Part shown: piece after piece, positions 1 through 8,161 of the stretch
Layout: every line of letters begins with the position of its first letter
How positions within the stretch are numbered: position 1 is the first letter of the stretch
Assembly (NCBI RefSeq): GCF_004187715.1
Contig: NZ_QZWF01000008.1
Location: 124,001 to 188,000, forward strand
Direction: 5' to 3'
Origin: Streptomyces sp. F001
GTDB lineage: Bacteria > Actinomycetota > Actinomycetes > Streptomycetales > Streptomycetaceae
Length of the DNA: 64,000 nucleotides
Notes under the pieces: model-generated
The model's database searches: none
What the model was told of the DNA's origin: nothing
Seen by the model: only the letters and a program-made list of their open reading frames with translations
Position numbers and translations under genes: made by a program

Positions 1-326
1 ATCTCGGCGAGGACGCCCTTGTCGTCCGGGATGTGCTCCATCACCTCGGAGATGATCACGACGTCGAAGGACTCGTCCGGGAAGGGCAGCGCGAGGGCGT
101 CGCCCTCCATCGCGGTCGCGGTGGCGCCCTCCGGGGCCTCCCCCGCCTCCTTCATCGCCGCGAACCACTTGGCGACCTCGCGGATCTCCTCACCGTTCTG
201 GTCGAGCGCCACGACCTGCGCGCCGCGCCGGTAGCACTCGAACGCGTGCCGTCCGGCACCACAGCCGAGGTCCAGAACGCGGTCGCCCGGGGCGAGCGGG
301 AACCGGGAGAAGTCGACGGTCAGCAC
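1..326 (-). CDS. Class I SAM-dependent methyltransferase, 3' end outside window
   Basis: The first 108 codons of a Rossmann-fold methyltransferase are present; the rest lies beyond base 1. Motif I is VLDLGCGAGRH near residues 15-25, the acidic end of beta-2 is VVALDQN, and the segment FPDESFDVVIISEVMEHIPD matches the motif IV region of the UbiE/Methyltransf_11 group. I chose the GTG at 326 because an AGCAGGG ribosome site precedes it and it overlaps the stop of the upstream glycosyltransferase in a GTGCTGA arrangement, which implies translational coupling. Substrate unknown; the neighbour suggests work on a glycosylated or lipid-linked product. No other start is supported. Confidence 0.85.
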   Translation of the reverse strand, partial: MLTVDFSRFPLAPGDRVLDLGCGAGRHAFECYRRGAQVVALDQNGEEIREVAKWFAAMKEAGEAPEGATATAMEGDALALPFPDESFDVVIISEVMEHIPDDKGVLAE

Positions 327-1747
327 GTGGCCCTGCTTTCGCGGTCGGATACAACGTCAACAACTTCTGCGGCCGCGGAGCGGCCGGGAACCGGGGTCGC
401 GGAGCGGCTCGGTGCCAGGACCGCGGAGCGGCCGGGCTCCTGGCCGGCGGAGCCGGCGATGGCCTCCCGGTAGCGGGCCACCGTGCCCTCCGCGGCCCGC
501 GCCCAGGTGAAGTGCCGCAGCACCCGCTCACGCCCCGCCGCGCCGAGGCGTGCCCGCAGGTCCGCCTCGCCCAGCAGCCGGCTCAGTCCGGCGGCCAGCG
601 CCCCCGCGTCGCCGGGCGGCACCGCCAGGCAGGTCTCTCCGTCCCGTCCGGCGACCTCGGGAATCGCCCCGCCGGTCGTGGCGAGCAGCGGCGTCCCCGT
701 GGCCATCGCCTCGGCGGCCGGCAGGGAGAAGCCCTCGTACAGCGACGGCACGCACGCCACCTGCGCCGAGCGGACCAGGCCGACGAGTTCGGCGTCGGAG
801 ATGCCCTTGACGAACTCGACGGCACCCTCGAGGCCGTACCGCTGGACGGCCTGCGCGACCGGCCCCTCCTCGGGCCGCTTGCCGACGACGACGAGATGGG
901 CGTCGGGATGCTCGGTGCGGACCTTCGCCAGCGCCTCGACGAGGAAGACCAGGCCCTTCAGCGGGACATCGGCGCTGGACGTGGTGACGATCCGGCCCGG
1001 GATCTGCCGTACCGACGGATCCGGCGAGAACAGGTCCGTGTCCGCGCCGATGTGGACCACGTGGACACGGTCCTGCCGTACGCCGAGGTGGTCGACGATC
1101 TCCTGGCGGGACGTACCGGAGACGGTGAGGACCGACGGCAGGCGGCGCGCCACGCGCTTCTGCATGCGGGTGAAGGCGTACCAGCGGCGTACGGACAACC
1201 GCCGCTGCCAGCCCTGAGCCGCGTCGAGCTCCAACTGGCGGTCCACGGTGATGGGGTGATGGATCGTGGTGACGAGCGGGGCGCCCACCTCACCCAGCAG
1301 CCCGTATCCGAGCGTCTGGTTGTCGTGCACGACATCGAACTCGCCCCGCCGGGCGCGCAGATGACGGCGGGCGCGCAGCGAGAAGGTCAGCGGCTCCGGG
1401 AAGCCGCCGGTCCACATGGTCGCCACTTCGAGTGCGTCGATCCAGTCCCGGTACTCGTCGCGCTTCGGCGTGCGGAAGGGGTCGGGCTGGCGATAGAGAT
1501 CGAGGCTGGGCAGCTCGGTGAGACGCAGTCCGTCGTACCCCTCGTCGAGGACGGGGTAGGGCTGGGCGCCGACGACCTCGACGCGGTGGCCGAGGCGGGC
1601 GAGTTCGCGGGAGAGGTGCCGGACGTAGACGCCCTGGCCGCCGCAGAACGGGTTTCCCTTGTAGGTGAGGAGTGCGATACGGAGCGGTCGCTCGCCGTCG
1701 GCGGCCAGGTCCCCGGGGGACTCCGCCTGACTGGCCTCAGCGGTCAC
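320..1747 (-). CDS. Glycosyltransferase family 4 (GT-B fold)
   Basis: A 475-residue GT4-type retaining glycosyltransferase. The N-terminal donor-site loop GNPFCGGQGVYVRHL is near residues 32-46. The C-terminal half carries the EGFSLPAAE (E-x7-E) nucleotide-sugar motif near residue 340, followed by GTPLLATTGGAIPEV. The last 40 residues are a low-complexity tail with PGRSA-like repeats, an unusual extension. The ORF opens at a GTG at 1765, but AGAAGGGGG lies inside that extension, so the GTG at 1747 is the better start. It overlaps the downstream methyltransferase by 7 bases, so the two form an operon. Acceptor unknown; probably a cytoplasmic or peripheral-membrane enzyme. Confidence 0.9.
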   Translation of the reverse strand: MTAEASQAESPGDLAADGERPLRIALLTYKGNPFCGGQGVYVRHLSRELARLGHRVEVVGAQPYPVLDEGYDGLRLTELPSLDLYRQPDPFRTPKRDEYRDWIDALEVATMWTGGFPEPLTFSLRARRHLRARRGEFDVVHDNQTLGYGLLGEVGAPLVTTIHHPITVDRQLELDAAQGWQRRLSVRRWYAFTRMQKRVARRLPSVLTVSGTSRQEIVDHLGVRQDRVHVVHIGADTDLFSPDPSVRQIPGRIVTTSSADVPLKGLVFLVEALAKVRTEHPDAHLVVVGKRPEEGPVAQAVQRYGLEGAVEFVKGISDAELVGLVRSAQVACVPSLYEGFSLPAAEAMATGTPLLATTGGAIPEVAGRDGETCLAVPPGDAGALAAGLSRLLGEADLRARLGAAGRERVLRHFTWARAAEGTVARYREAIAGSAGQEPGRSAVLAPSRSATPVPGRSAAAEVVDVVSDRESRATC

Positions 1748-1801
1748 TCTGGGCCCCCTTCTCACTGCACTGTCCCGCGAGATTACGCCGGGACGCTAAT
1801 C

Positions 1802-1815
1802 TAGAACAAGTTTCA
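1802..1815. promoter_or_regulatory. KstR-type operator upstream of the kstR-like gene
   Basis: The 14-mer TAGAACAAGTTTCA fits the published mycobacterial KstR box TnnAACnnGTTnnA at every fixed position. It lies about 150 bases before the kstR-like start, between that gene and the divergent glycosyltransferase, as expected for autoregulation. Binding is inferred from the match only. Confidence 0.65.
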
Positions 1816-1968
1816 GACTTGATCGTTCAAGAGGCTCTGAATCTACCGGCAGGTAGGGCCGCCGTGAGCGGTGGATCAGGTGATTCACGCCACGACGGGC
1901 ACGACCCGGCCGGGCCTGCCATGCTGACTGATTGCACGCCCTCACGGACTGTCACGGAAACGGGATCC

Positions 1969-2610
1969 ATGCCTGCGGAAGCCAAGGTGGAAGCCAGGAG
2001 CGCGCGGTCCGCCGCGCCCGCGACCCCGCCCCTCACCGAGCGGCAGGAGGCGCGCCGGCGCCGCATCCTGCGGGCGAGCGCACAGCTGGCCAGCCGGGGC
2101 GGTTTCGACGCGGTGCAGATGCGCGAGGTCGCGGAGTCCTCGCAGGTGGCGCTGGGCACGCTGTACCGCTACTTCCCGTCGAAGGTGCATCTGCTGGTCG
2201 CCACGATGCAGGACCAGCTGGAGCACATGCACGGCACGCTGCGCAAGAAGCCGCCGTCGGGCGAGACGGCGGCCGAGCGGGTCGCGGAGACGCTGATGCG
2301 GGCCTTCCGCGCCCTGCAGCGCGAGCCGCATCTGGCCGATGCGATGGTCCGTGCGCTGACCTTCGCGGACCGCAGTGTGAGCCCCGAGGTGGACCAGGTC
2401 TCCCGCCAGACGACGGCGATCATCCTGGACGCCATGGGCCTGGCCGACCCGACCCCCGCGCAGCTCTCCGCCGTCCGCGTCATCGAGCACACCTGGCACT
2501 CGGCGCTGATCACCTGGCTCTCGGGCCGCGCCTCCATCGCCCAGGTGAAGATCGACATCGAGACGGTGTGCCGCCTGATCGACCTGACGGACCCGGACAC
2601 CGGGGCATAG
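1969..2610 (+). CDS. kstR: TetR-family regulator, KstR-like
   Basis: A 213-residue TetR repressor. After a basic N-terminal arm, the block LTERQEARRRRILRASAQLA (residues 22-41) and the helix-turn-helix ending LGTLYRYFPSKVHLL (about residues 62-76) closely resemble mycobacterial KstR, the repressor of sterol catabolism whose ligand is a 3-oxo-cholestenoyl-CoA. The rest is an all-helical ligand domain. ATG 1969 is chosen because the homology begins soon after it; the ribosome site GGAAACGGGA is weak. A perfect KstR box lies upstream, and further boxes occur near an ALDH/MBL pair and a thiolase/P450 pair in this window. The ligand in this organism is unproven. Confidence 0.8.
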   Translation: MPAEAKVEARSARSAAPATPPLTERQEARRRRILRASAQLASRGGFDAVQMREVAESSQVALGTLYRYFPSKVHLLVATMQDQLEHMHGTLRKKPPSGETAAERVAETLMRAFRALQREPHLADAMVRALTFADRSVSPEVDQVSRQTTAIILDAMGLADPTPAQLSAVRVIEHTWHSALITWLSGRASIAQVKIDIETVCRLIDLTDPDTGA

Positions 2611-2647
2611 GCACACGAAGGACCGTAGACACACGAAAAACCTACGA

Positions 2648-2765
2648 GACGGGTTCCCTTCGCCGGTATTACCCGGATCAGGTAATGGGGGTCGCCGTCC
2701 GGCCCGACTACTGCCTTCCGGCCTCTCAGCCCGACCGTCGACGTCGGCCACGGCGGATGCCGAAG
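2648..2765 (-). promoter_or_regulatory. TPP riboswitch (THI element), no sense gene downstream
   Basis: Read on the minus strand, the order is CTGAGA (2722-2727), then TACCTGATCCGGGTAAT, then CCGGCGAAGGGA, the invariant core of the thiamine pyrophosphate aptamer. P2 can form between CGCCGT (2750-2755) and ACGGCG (about 2693-2698), and P3 between CCGAC and GTCGG just before CTGAGA. P1 is less clear; CGAGA/TCTCG is possible. A UUCG-capped hairpin (GATGC/GCATC) precedes it. The element faces the 3' end and antisense strand of kstR and lies downstream of the ALDH–ferredoxin operon, so no thiamine gene is under it in this window. Confidence 0.85.
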
Positions 2766-2892
2766 CATCTCGCCACAGTCGGCTACTCCGGTCGAACTCC
2801 CTCACTCGTCCCGTAGGCCACTACCAGGATATAACGCCCAACGCTATACGGAACCCCGCAAGGGGGACTTTTTTCAGCCCTCCGGTGGAACC

Positions 2893-3126
2893 TCAGCCCT
2901 CCGGCGGAAACACCGGCTCCCCGCTCCCCAGCAGCGTGATCATGATCGCTTCGACCGGGCAGCCTTCCGCCGCCGCCAGGACCTTCTCGTTGGCGTCGGT
3001 CTCCGGTTCGACGGGGTGGGACTGGCGGCCCGCGTCGAGGCGGAAGGAGCCGGGGGCGTGGTGGAGGCACTGGGCGGAGCCGATGCACAGGGCGCGGTCC
3101 ACCTCGACCTGCCAGCGGTCGCCCAT
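2893..3126 (-). CDS. [3Fe-4S] ferredoxin, P450-type
   Basis: A 77-residue soluble ferredoxin with three cluster cysteines: Cys14 and Cys20 in LCIGSAQC, and Cys56 in GCPVEA. The second position of a four-cysteine motif is missing, as in the [3Fe-4S] ferredoxins that feed cytochromes P450 in actinobacteria. ATG 3126 begins three bases after the aldehyde dehydrogenase stop, so the two genes are one operon. A CYP125-like P450 lies 18 kb away under a similar operator, and this ferredoxin may serve it; that pairing is inference. Electrons would come from an NAD(P)H ferredoxin reductase not seen in this window. Confidence 0.9.
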   Translation of the reverse strand: MGDRWQVEVDRALCIGSAQCLHHAPGSFRLDAGRQSHPVEPETDANEKVLAAAEGCPVEAIMITLLGSGEPVFPPEG

Positions 3127-3129
3127 GGC

Positions 3130-4587
3130 CTACGCCTCCCAGCCGGCCGGCAGATGGATCATCTTGTGCTCCAGGTACTCGCCGTATCCCTCCGGGCCGA
3201 ACTCCCGGCCCAGGCCCGAGTTCTTGTAGCCGCCGAACGGGCCGAGCATGTCGAGGCTGAAGGTGTTGACCGAATAGGTGCCGGTACGGACCCGGCGCGC
3301 GATGTCGATACCGTGCTCGACGTCGGCCGTCCAGACACTGCCGGACAGTCCGTAGTCGGAGTCGTTCGCGATCTTCACGGCGTCGGCCTCGTCGTCGTAC
3401 GGGAGCAGGCAGATCACCGGGCCGAAGATCTCCTCGCGGGCGATCCGCATCGAGTTGTCGACGTCGCCGAAGAGGGTGGGTTCCACGTACCAGCCGCGCT
3501 CCAGGCCCGTCGGCCGTCCGCCGCCGGTGAGGATCTTCGCGCCCTCCTCCTGTCCGATGCGGATGTAGTCGAGGTTGCGCCGCTGCTGACGCCGGGCGAC
3601 CAGCGGGCCCACCTGGGTGGCCGGGTCCAGCGGGTCGCCGACGACCAGTGCGCTCGCGGCGCTCGCGAAGGCGTCCGCGAACTCGTCGTAGCGGGAGCGG
3701 GGCAGCAGGATGCGCGTCTGGGCCACGCAGGCCTGCCCGTTGTTCATCCAGGCCGCCGGGACGATGCCCGCGACGGCCGTGCCGACGTCCGCGTCCGGCA
3801 GCACGACGGCCGCCGACTTGCCGCCCAGCTCCAGTGTCACGCGGGTGAGGTTGCGGGCGGCCACCTCCATCACCCGCTTCCCCGCGGCCACCGAGCCGGT
3901 GAAGGAGACCTTGTCGACACCCGGGTGCCCGACGAGGTACTCGCTGACCTCGCGGTCCGCAGGCAGGATCGACAGCACGCCCTCGGGCAGCCCGGCCTCC
4001 TTCGCGATCTCGCCGAGGAGGTAGGCGTCGAGGGGTGACTCGGGGGACGGCTTCAGCACCACCGTGCAGCCGGTGAGCAGCGCGGGCGCGAGCTTGGCGG
4101 CGGCGACGAACTGCGGGACGTTCCAGGGGACGACGGCCGCGACGACCCCGACGGGCTCGCGCCGCACGAGGATGCGCCCGAGGACGCCGTCGCGCGTCTC
4201 CTCGTATGTGTAGTTCCGGGCGACCGTGATCGCCGCATCCCAGACCATCATCGCGCCGAGCGCCTGGGCGAGGACGCTCCAGGAGTACGGCGATCCGTTC
4301 TCGGAGGAGATCACGCGGGCGAGCTCCTCGTGGCGGGCGGCGATCCCGTCCTTGATGCGCGTGACGACCTCGATCCGCTCGTCGAGGCTCATCCGCGGCC
4401 AGGGCCCCTCGTCGAATGCCTTCCGCGCCACCGCGACCGCCCGGTCCACGTCCGCCGGCGAGGCGTGCGGCACCCGCCCGATGACCTCTTCCGTGTGCGG
4501 CGAGATCACCTCGATGACGTCCTTGCCCAGGGGGTCGGTCAACTCCCCGCCGATGTACAGCTGTCCGTGTTCCACGAGCTCGGTCAT
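3130..4587 (-). CDS. NAD(P)+-dependent aldehyde dehydrogenase
   Basis: A 485-residue member of the aldehyde dehydrogenase superfamily, which oxidises aldehydes to acids. Visible signatures are PWNVPQFVAAAKLAPAL, the general-base glutamate in TLELGGKS (about residue 252), the nucleophile in NNGQACVAQTR (about residue 287) and EEIFGPV near the end. Length is normal. ATG 4587 follows GGGAGGCAGTCGCCC. First gene of an operon with the [3Fe-4S] ferredoxin. A 7-4-7 palindrome lies 48 bases upstream and a KstR-like box 140 bases upstream. A role in oxidising a P450-generated sterol or terpenoid side-chain aldehyde is plausible from context but not shown by sequence. Confidence 0.92.
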   Translation of the reverse strand: MTELVEHGQLYIGGELTDPLGKDVIEVISPHTEEVIGRVPHASPADVDRAVAVARKAFDEGPWPRMSLDERIEVVTRIKDGIAARHEELARVISSENGSPYSWSVLAQALGAMMVWDAAITVARNYTYEETRDGVLGRILVRREPVGVVAAVVPWNVPQFVAAAKLAPALLTGCTVVLKPSPESPLDAYLLGEIAKEAGLPEGVLSILPADREVSEYLVGHPGVDKVSFTGSVAAGKRVMEVAARNLTRVTLELGGKSAAVVLPDADVGTAVAGIVPAAWMNNGQACVAQTRILLPRSRYDEFADAFASAASALVVGDPLDPATQVGPLVARRQQRRNLDYIRIGQEEGAKILTGGGRPTGLERGWYVEPTLFGDVDNSMRIAREEIFGPVICLLPYDDEADAVKIANDSDYGLSGSVWTADVEHGIDIARRVRTGTYSVNTFSLDMLGPFGGYKNSGLGREFGPEGYGEYLEHKMIHLPAGWEA

Positions 4588-4634
4588 GGGCGACTGCCTC
4601 CCCGGGAGCTGACTCTGACGGTTCATCAGATATC

Positions 4635-4652
4635 GGAACTGATACCAGTTCC
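4635..4652. promoter_or_regulatory. Palindrome upstream of the aldehyde dehydrogenase
   Basis: GGAACTG, four bases, CAGTTCC forms an inverted repeat with perfect 7-base arms centred about 56 bases before the aldehyde dehydrogenase start. Its half-site spacing differs from the KstR box, so another TetR-type regulator may bind here. Function inferred from position and symmetry. Confidence 0.45.
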
Positions 4653-4727
4653 ATTCCGAGGAGTCCACAGGGCGGTCAGGCCCGCAGGCCGGAAGGGTCC
4701 GCACGGGAAGGTGACTTGGGCTCCCAT

Positions 4728-4741
4728 CGAAACCCGTTCTA
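4728..4741. promoter_or_regulatory. KstR-like box between ALDH and MBL hydrolase genes
   Basis: CGAAACCCGTTCTA matches TnnAACnnGTTnnA except for C at the first position. It lies 36 bases before the metallo-hydrolase start, overlapping where that promoter should be, and in the divergent region shared with the aldehyde dehydrogenase operon. Confidence 0.5.
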
Positions 4742-4776
4742 GTTATAGTGGCGAGAACGCGGCGACAGGGGAGCCC

Positions 4777-5799
4777 ATGACACAGGTCAGCGACCACGGC
4801 GGAGGCGTCCGGTCTCTCCGGGTCCCCATCCCGGACAACCCCCTGGGCCACACGCTCGTGTACGTCGTCGACACCGACCGCGGTCCGGTACTGATCGACA
4901 CGGGCTGGGACGACCCGGCGTCCTGGGACACCCTCGCCGAGGGGCTGACCCTGTGCGGTACCTCGCCGGACGAGATCCACGGCGTGGTCATCACCCACCA
5001 CCACCCCGACCACCACGGACTGTCGGGCCGGGTACGGGAGACGTCCGGCGCCTGGATCGCGATGCACGCGGCGGACACCGCGATCGTCCGCCGCACCCGC
5101 GAGACCCAGCCCGGCCACTGGTTCGCCTACATGACAGCCAAGCTCACCGCGGCCGGCGCACCCGAGGAGCACGTGGCCCCCCTGCGCAGCGCCCGCCGCG
5201 CACCCTGCCGGCCTCTCCCCCGCCCTCCCCGACCGGAGATCGTCCCCGGCGAACTCCTCGACCTCCCCGGCCGCCGCCTGCGCGCGATCTGGACCCCCGG
5301 CCACACACCGGGCCACGTCTGCCTGCACCTGGAGGAGCAGCACCCCGCCCGCCTTCCGGGCCACGGCCGCCTGTTCTCCGGCGACCACCTGCTGCCCGGG
5401 ATCACCCCGCACATCGGCCTGTACGAGGACCCGGACGACGCCACTGTGACCGACCCCCTCGGCGACTACCTCGACTCGCTGGAACGCGTCGGCCGCCTCG
5501 CCCCCGCCGAGGTCCTCCCGGCCCACCAGCACGCGTTCGCCGACGCACCGGCCCGCGTACGGGAGTTGCTCACCCACCACGAGGAGCGGCTCACCGGCCT
5601 GCTGAACCTCCTGACCGCCCCGCTCACTCCCTGGCAGCTCGCCGAGCGCATGGAGTGGAACCGCCCGTGGGACCAGATCCCGTACGGATCGAGGAACATC
5701 GCGGTCTCGGAGGCGGAGGCCCATCTGCGGCGGCTGGTGAAGCTGGGGCGGGCGGAGGCGGTGCCGGGGAGCGAGCCGGTGGCGTACGTCGCGGTGTGA
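4777..5799 (+). CDS. MBL-fold metallo-hydrolase
   Basis: A 340-residue metallo-beta-lactamase-fold hydrolase. The metal motif THHHPDHHG is near residues 72-80, the second-ligand histidine is in TPGHTPGHVCL and the bridging aspartate in LFSGDHLLPGI. A C-terminal helical region carries the LTPWQLAERM element seen in LACTB2/glyoxalase-II-like hydrolases that act on thioesters or lactones. ATG 4777 has GACAGGGGAG at good spacing. Divergent from the ALDH operon and just downstream of a KstR-like box, so coregulation is likely. A thioesterase role in acyl-CoA or steroid metabolism is possible; the substrate cannot be read from sequence. Confidence 0.85.
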   Translation: MTQVSDHGGGVRSLRVPIPDNPLGHTLVYVVDTDRGPVLIDTGWDDPASWDTLAEGLTLCGTSPDEIHGVVITHHHPDHHGLSGRVRETSGAWIAMHAADTAIVRRTRETQPGHWFAYMTAKLTAAGAPEEHVAPLRSARRAPCRPLPRPPRPEIVPGELLDLPGRRLRAIWTPGHTPGHVCLHLEEQHPARLPGHGRLFSGDHLLPGITPHIGLYEDPDDATVTDPLGDYLDSLERVGRLAPAEVLPAHQHAFADAPARVRELLTHHEERLTGLLNLLTAPLTPWQLAERMEWNRPWDQIPYGSRNIAVSEAEAHLRRLVKLGRAEAVPGSEPVAYVAV

Positions 5800-5884
5800 A
5801 CCCGGCCCGGATTCCGGGGCCGGCCTCCGGGGCTGTACGGAGCATCCACAGGCACCCCTCAACCCCTTCCGTACGGCCCGGTAG

Positions 5885-6065
5885 AGTGGCCGAGTCGTCA
5901 TCACACCTGTATGGGGGGAAGCCGGTGCAATTCCGGCGCTGACCCGCAACCGTGAGCCGCTCCTGAAGGGCGGTGAGCCGGACTGCCCCGCACGGTCGTG
6001 ACCGGCTCACGTGCACCGGCAACCGGCCGGTGTGCGGGCACCGTCGAGGCATACGGAGCCGAGCC
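5885..6065 (+). promoter_or_regulatory. Cobalamin riboswitch
   Basis: The block GGGGAAGCCGGTGCAATTCC followed at once by GGCGCTGACCCGCAACCGTGAG is the conserved core of adenosylcobalamin aptamers, and GAGCCGGACTGCCC supplies the 3' conserved segment. A GC-rich stem near 6010-6040 may be the extension or expression platform. It lies about 60-240 bases before the first gene of the exported-protein/ECF operon, so that operon should be repressed when cobalamin is plentiful. Exact ends are approximate. The rest of the 5800-6120 gap shows only leader sequence and the ribosome site. Confidence 0.92.
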
Positions 6066-6120
6066 GCCCGGGGTGTCCCGTGCTGCCCGGCTCCCAGCAG
6101 GGAAAGGCACCCCGCCGATC

Positions 6121-7341
6121 ATGAACGTCCGCCGCAGTGCAGCGGTCCTGGCCGCCACCGCCGTGATCGGCGTCGCCGCGACCCCGGTCGCCCAGGCCGC
6201 CGACCCGTCCCCGTCGCCGTCGGTGGTCTTGCCCTCCGGCCTGTACGGCACGTCCGACCCGACCTACGACGGCGTCTGGCGGCAGTCGCTCGCCCTGCTC
6301 GCCCAGGACACCGTGGGCCTCGAGCCCACCGGGAAGGCCACGGACTGGCTGGCCCGGCAGCAGTGCGACAACGGCGGCTTCGCCGCCTTCCGGGCCGAGC
6401 CCGCCAAGGACTGCGACGCCAAGACCATGGTCGACACCAACAGCACGGCCGCCGCCGTCCAGGCCTTCGCCGCGGTCGGCGACTACGACGCCGCCACCGG
6501 CAAGGCGGTCGACTGGCTGAAGTCCGTGCAGAACGAGGACGGCGGCTGGGGCTACACCCCCGGCGGCCCCAGCGACGCCAACTCCACCGCCATCGTCATC
6601 GGTGCCCTCACCGCGGCGGGCGAGAAGCCGGACTCCGTCGTCAAGGACGGCAAGTCTCCCTACGACGCCCTGCTGAAGCTGGCCATCCCGTGCGACGCGA
6701 AGGACGGCGGCGCCTTCGCCTACCAGCCCGACAAGAAGGGCAAATTGGCGGCCAACGCGGATGCGACCGCGGCGGCCGTCCTGGGCGCGCTGGGCAAGGG
6801 CCTCGCGGCCGAGGCGGGCAAGAAGGCGGAGTCCACCTGCGCCGACGCCAAGACCCCCGAGCAGGCCGCCGCCAACGGCGCCGCCTACCTCACCAGGACC
6901 CTCGCCAAGGACGGCCACCTCACCTCCGCCCTCCCCGGCTCCGAGGACCAGCCCGACTACGGCAACACCGCCGACGCCGTGGTCGCGCTGGCCGCGCAGG
7001 GCGGCGCCGCCCAGGCCGCCAAGCCGCTGACCTGGCTGGAGCGGAACTCCGCCGACTGGGCCGAGCAGAGCGGCCCCGCCGCCTACGCCCAGCTGATCCT
7101 CGCCGCCCACGCGGCCGGCGCCGACCCGAAGGACTTCGGCGGCACCGACCTGGTGGCCCAGCTCAACGCGACCGGCCCGACCCCGCAGCTCCGGTCCGAG
7201 GACCGGGCCGTGGCGAAGGCCGAGGAGAAGGACGACGAGGACGAGGGCCTCACCTTCGGCGTGTGGTGGTACGTCGGTGTCTTCCTCGTCGTCGGCATCG
7301 GCATCGGCTTCCTGCTCAGCGGCCGCAACAAGAGGCGGTAG
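6121..7341 (+). CDS. Exported prenyltransferase/squalene-cyclase-like repeat protein, candidate cobalamin-binding
   Basis: A 406-residue exported protein: signal peptide ending near AQAADPSPSP (about residue 25), then an alpha/alpha-barrel repeat domain with QW-like motifs such as WLARQQCDNGGF and WLKSVQNEDGGWGYTP, then one C-terminal membrane helix (about 379-400) and a basic RNKRR end. It lacks the DDxD-type catalytic motif of true terpene cyclases. First gene behind the cobalamin riboswitch, ahead of an ECF transporter. Vertebrate intrinsic factor and transcobalamin use the same barrel fold, so capture of cobalamin at the cell surface is an attractive inference. The alternative is an enzyme of unknown substrate. 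ATG 6121 follows GGGAAAGG. Confidence 0.8.
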   Translation: MNVRRSAAVLAATAVIGVAATPVAQAADPSPSPSVVLPSGLYGTSDPTYDGVWRQSLALLAQDTVGLEPTGKATDWLARQQCDNGGFAAFRAEPAKDCDAKTMVDTNSTAAAVQAFAAVGDYDAATGKAVDWLKSVQNEDGGWGYTPGGPSDANSTAIVIGALTAAGEKPDSVVKDGKSPYDALLKLAIPCDAKDGGAFAYQPDKKGKLAANADATAAAVLGALGKGLAAEAGKKAESTCADAKTPEQAAANGAAYLTRTLAKDGHLTSALPGSEDQPDYGNTADAVVALAAQGGAAQAAKPLTWLERNSADWAEQSGPAAYAQLILAAHAAGADPKDFGGTDLVAQLNATGPTPQLRSEDRAVAKAEEKDDEDEGLTFGVWWYVGVFLVVGIGIGFLLSGRNKRR

Positions 7342-7343
7342 CC

Positions 7344-7985
7344 GTGAGGTTCCGCCGTATCGCCGCCCTGCTCCTGGCCGCGCTGTTCCTCCTGCTGAAC
7401 ACCGGCCAGGCGCAGGCCACCGGCTACCGCTACTGGTCGTTCTGGGAGCACGACGGCGACGCGTGGACGTACGCCACCCAGGGCCCGTCCACCGCCCGTC
7501 CCTCCGACGGCGACGTCCAGGGCTTCCGCTTCTCCGTCAGCGAGGACTCCCAGGACTCCGCCCAGCCCCGCAACACGGCCGGCTTCGCGAGCATCTGCGC
7601 GAAGACGCCCGCGCAGGAGGGCCGGAAGCGGGTGGCTCTCGTCATCGACTTCGGTACGCCCACGGACGCCCCGTCCGGCGAAACCCCACCGCCCACCCGC
7701 ACGGCCTGCGCGGCTGTCGCCCCCGACGCGACGACAGCCGAGGCCCTGGCCACGGTCGCCAAACCCCTGCGCTACGACACCAACGCCCTGCTGTGCGCGA
7801 TCGCGGGCTATCCGGAACGGGGGTGCGGGGAGCAGGTGAAGACGGAGGATGCGCCGACAGCATCCGAGAAGAAGGACACGGACGAGTCGGGGGGCCCGTC
7901 GCTCGGCGTATGGGCAGCCATCGCCGCGATAGCAACACTGGGCGCAGCAACGGGGTGGCAGGCGCGCCGACGTAGAAATGGCTGA
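7344..7985 (+). CDS. SCO2322-family exported, membrane-anchored protein
   Basis: A 213-residue protein with an N-terminal signal peptide (LLLAALFLLLNTGQAQA, cleaved near residue 26), an extracytoplasmic domain beginning GYRYWSFWEHDGDAWTYATQ, a Pro/Thr-rich stretch, and a C-terminal helix (about 187-203) followed by RRRRNG. It starts two bases after the preceding stop with AGAGGCGG as ribosome site, so it is cotranscribed and coupled. The family is found in Streptomyces next to this ECF transporter and has no established biochemistry. Likely a partner of the barrel protein in surface capture of cobalamin. Cysteines in the ectodomain could form a disulfide. Confidence 0.8.
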   Translation: MRFRRIAALLLAALFLLLNTGQAQATGYRYWSFWEHDGDAWTYATQGPSTARPSDGDVQGFRFSVSEDSQDSAQPRNTAGFASICAKTPAQEGRKRVALVIDFGTPTDAPSGETPPPTRTACAAVAPDATTAEALATVAKPLRYDTNALLCAIAGYPERGCGEQVKTEDAPTASEKKDTDESGGPSLGVWAAIAAIATLGAATGWQARRRRNG

Positions 7986-7992
7986 CCGCCAC

Positions 7993-8100
7993 CGCAGCTG
8001 CGGGCAGTCGTGCCGCCGTAGCTGCGGGCAGTCGTGCCGCTGGGCGATGGGGTCCCCCCGCTCGAGCGAAGTCGAGAGTGGGGAGGGTGGCGCAGCGGCC
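7993..8100. repeat. Dispersed Streptomyces-type intergenic repeat, copy A
   Basis: Contains two tandem copies of AGCTGCGGGCAGTCGTGCCGC (7996-8016 and 8020-8040, one base over a 20-mer core) and then a palindromic core with CCCGCTCGAGCGAAGTCGAG and GTGGGGAGGGTGG. The second half recurs at 33983-34050, the first at 41951-41976. It sits in the operon gap before the ECF T component. Confidence 0.75.
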
Positions 8101-8161
8101 GCAGCGCCGGCTCTGCACCCCACCCCCGCCCAGCCCCACGCCGGCACCGCAACAAGCAACG

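Noticed and set aside
4635..4652. The ALDH palindrome as another KstR box
   Set aside because: Half-site spacing is wrong for TnnAACnnGTTnnA, so it is listed as an unassigned operator.
2783..5949. Long open frames antisense and overlapping ALDH (623, 939 and 340 residues)
   Set aside because: High-GC shadow frames without domains, starts or ribosome sites; the ALDH, ferredoxin and MBL frames explain the region.
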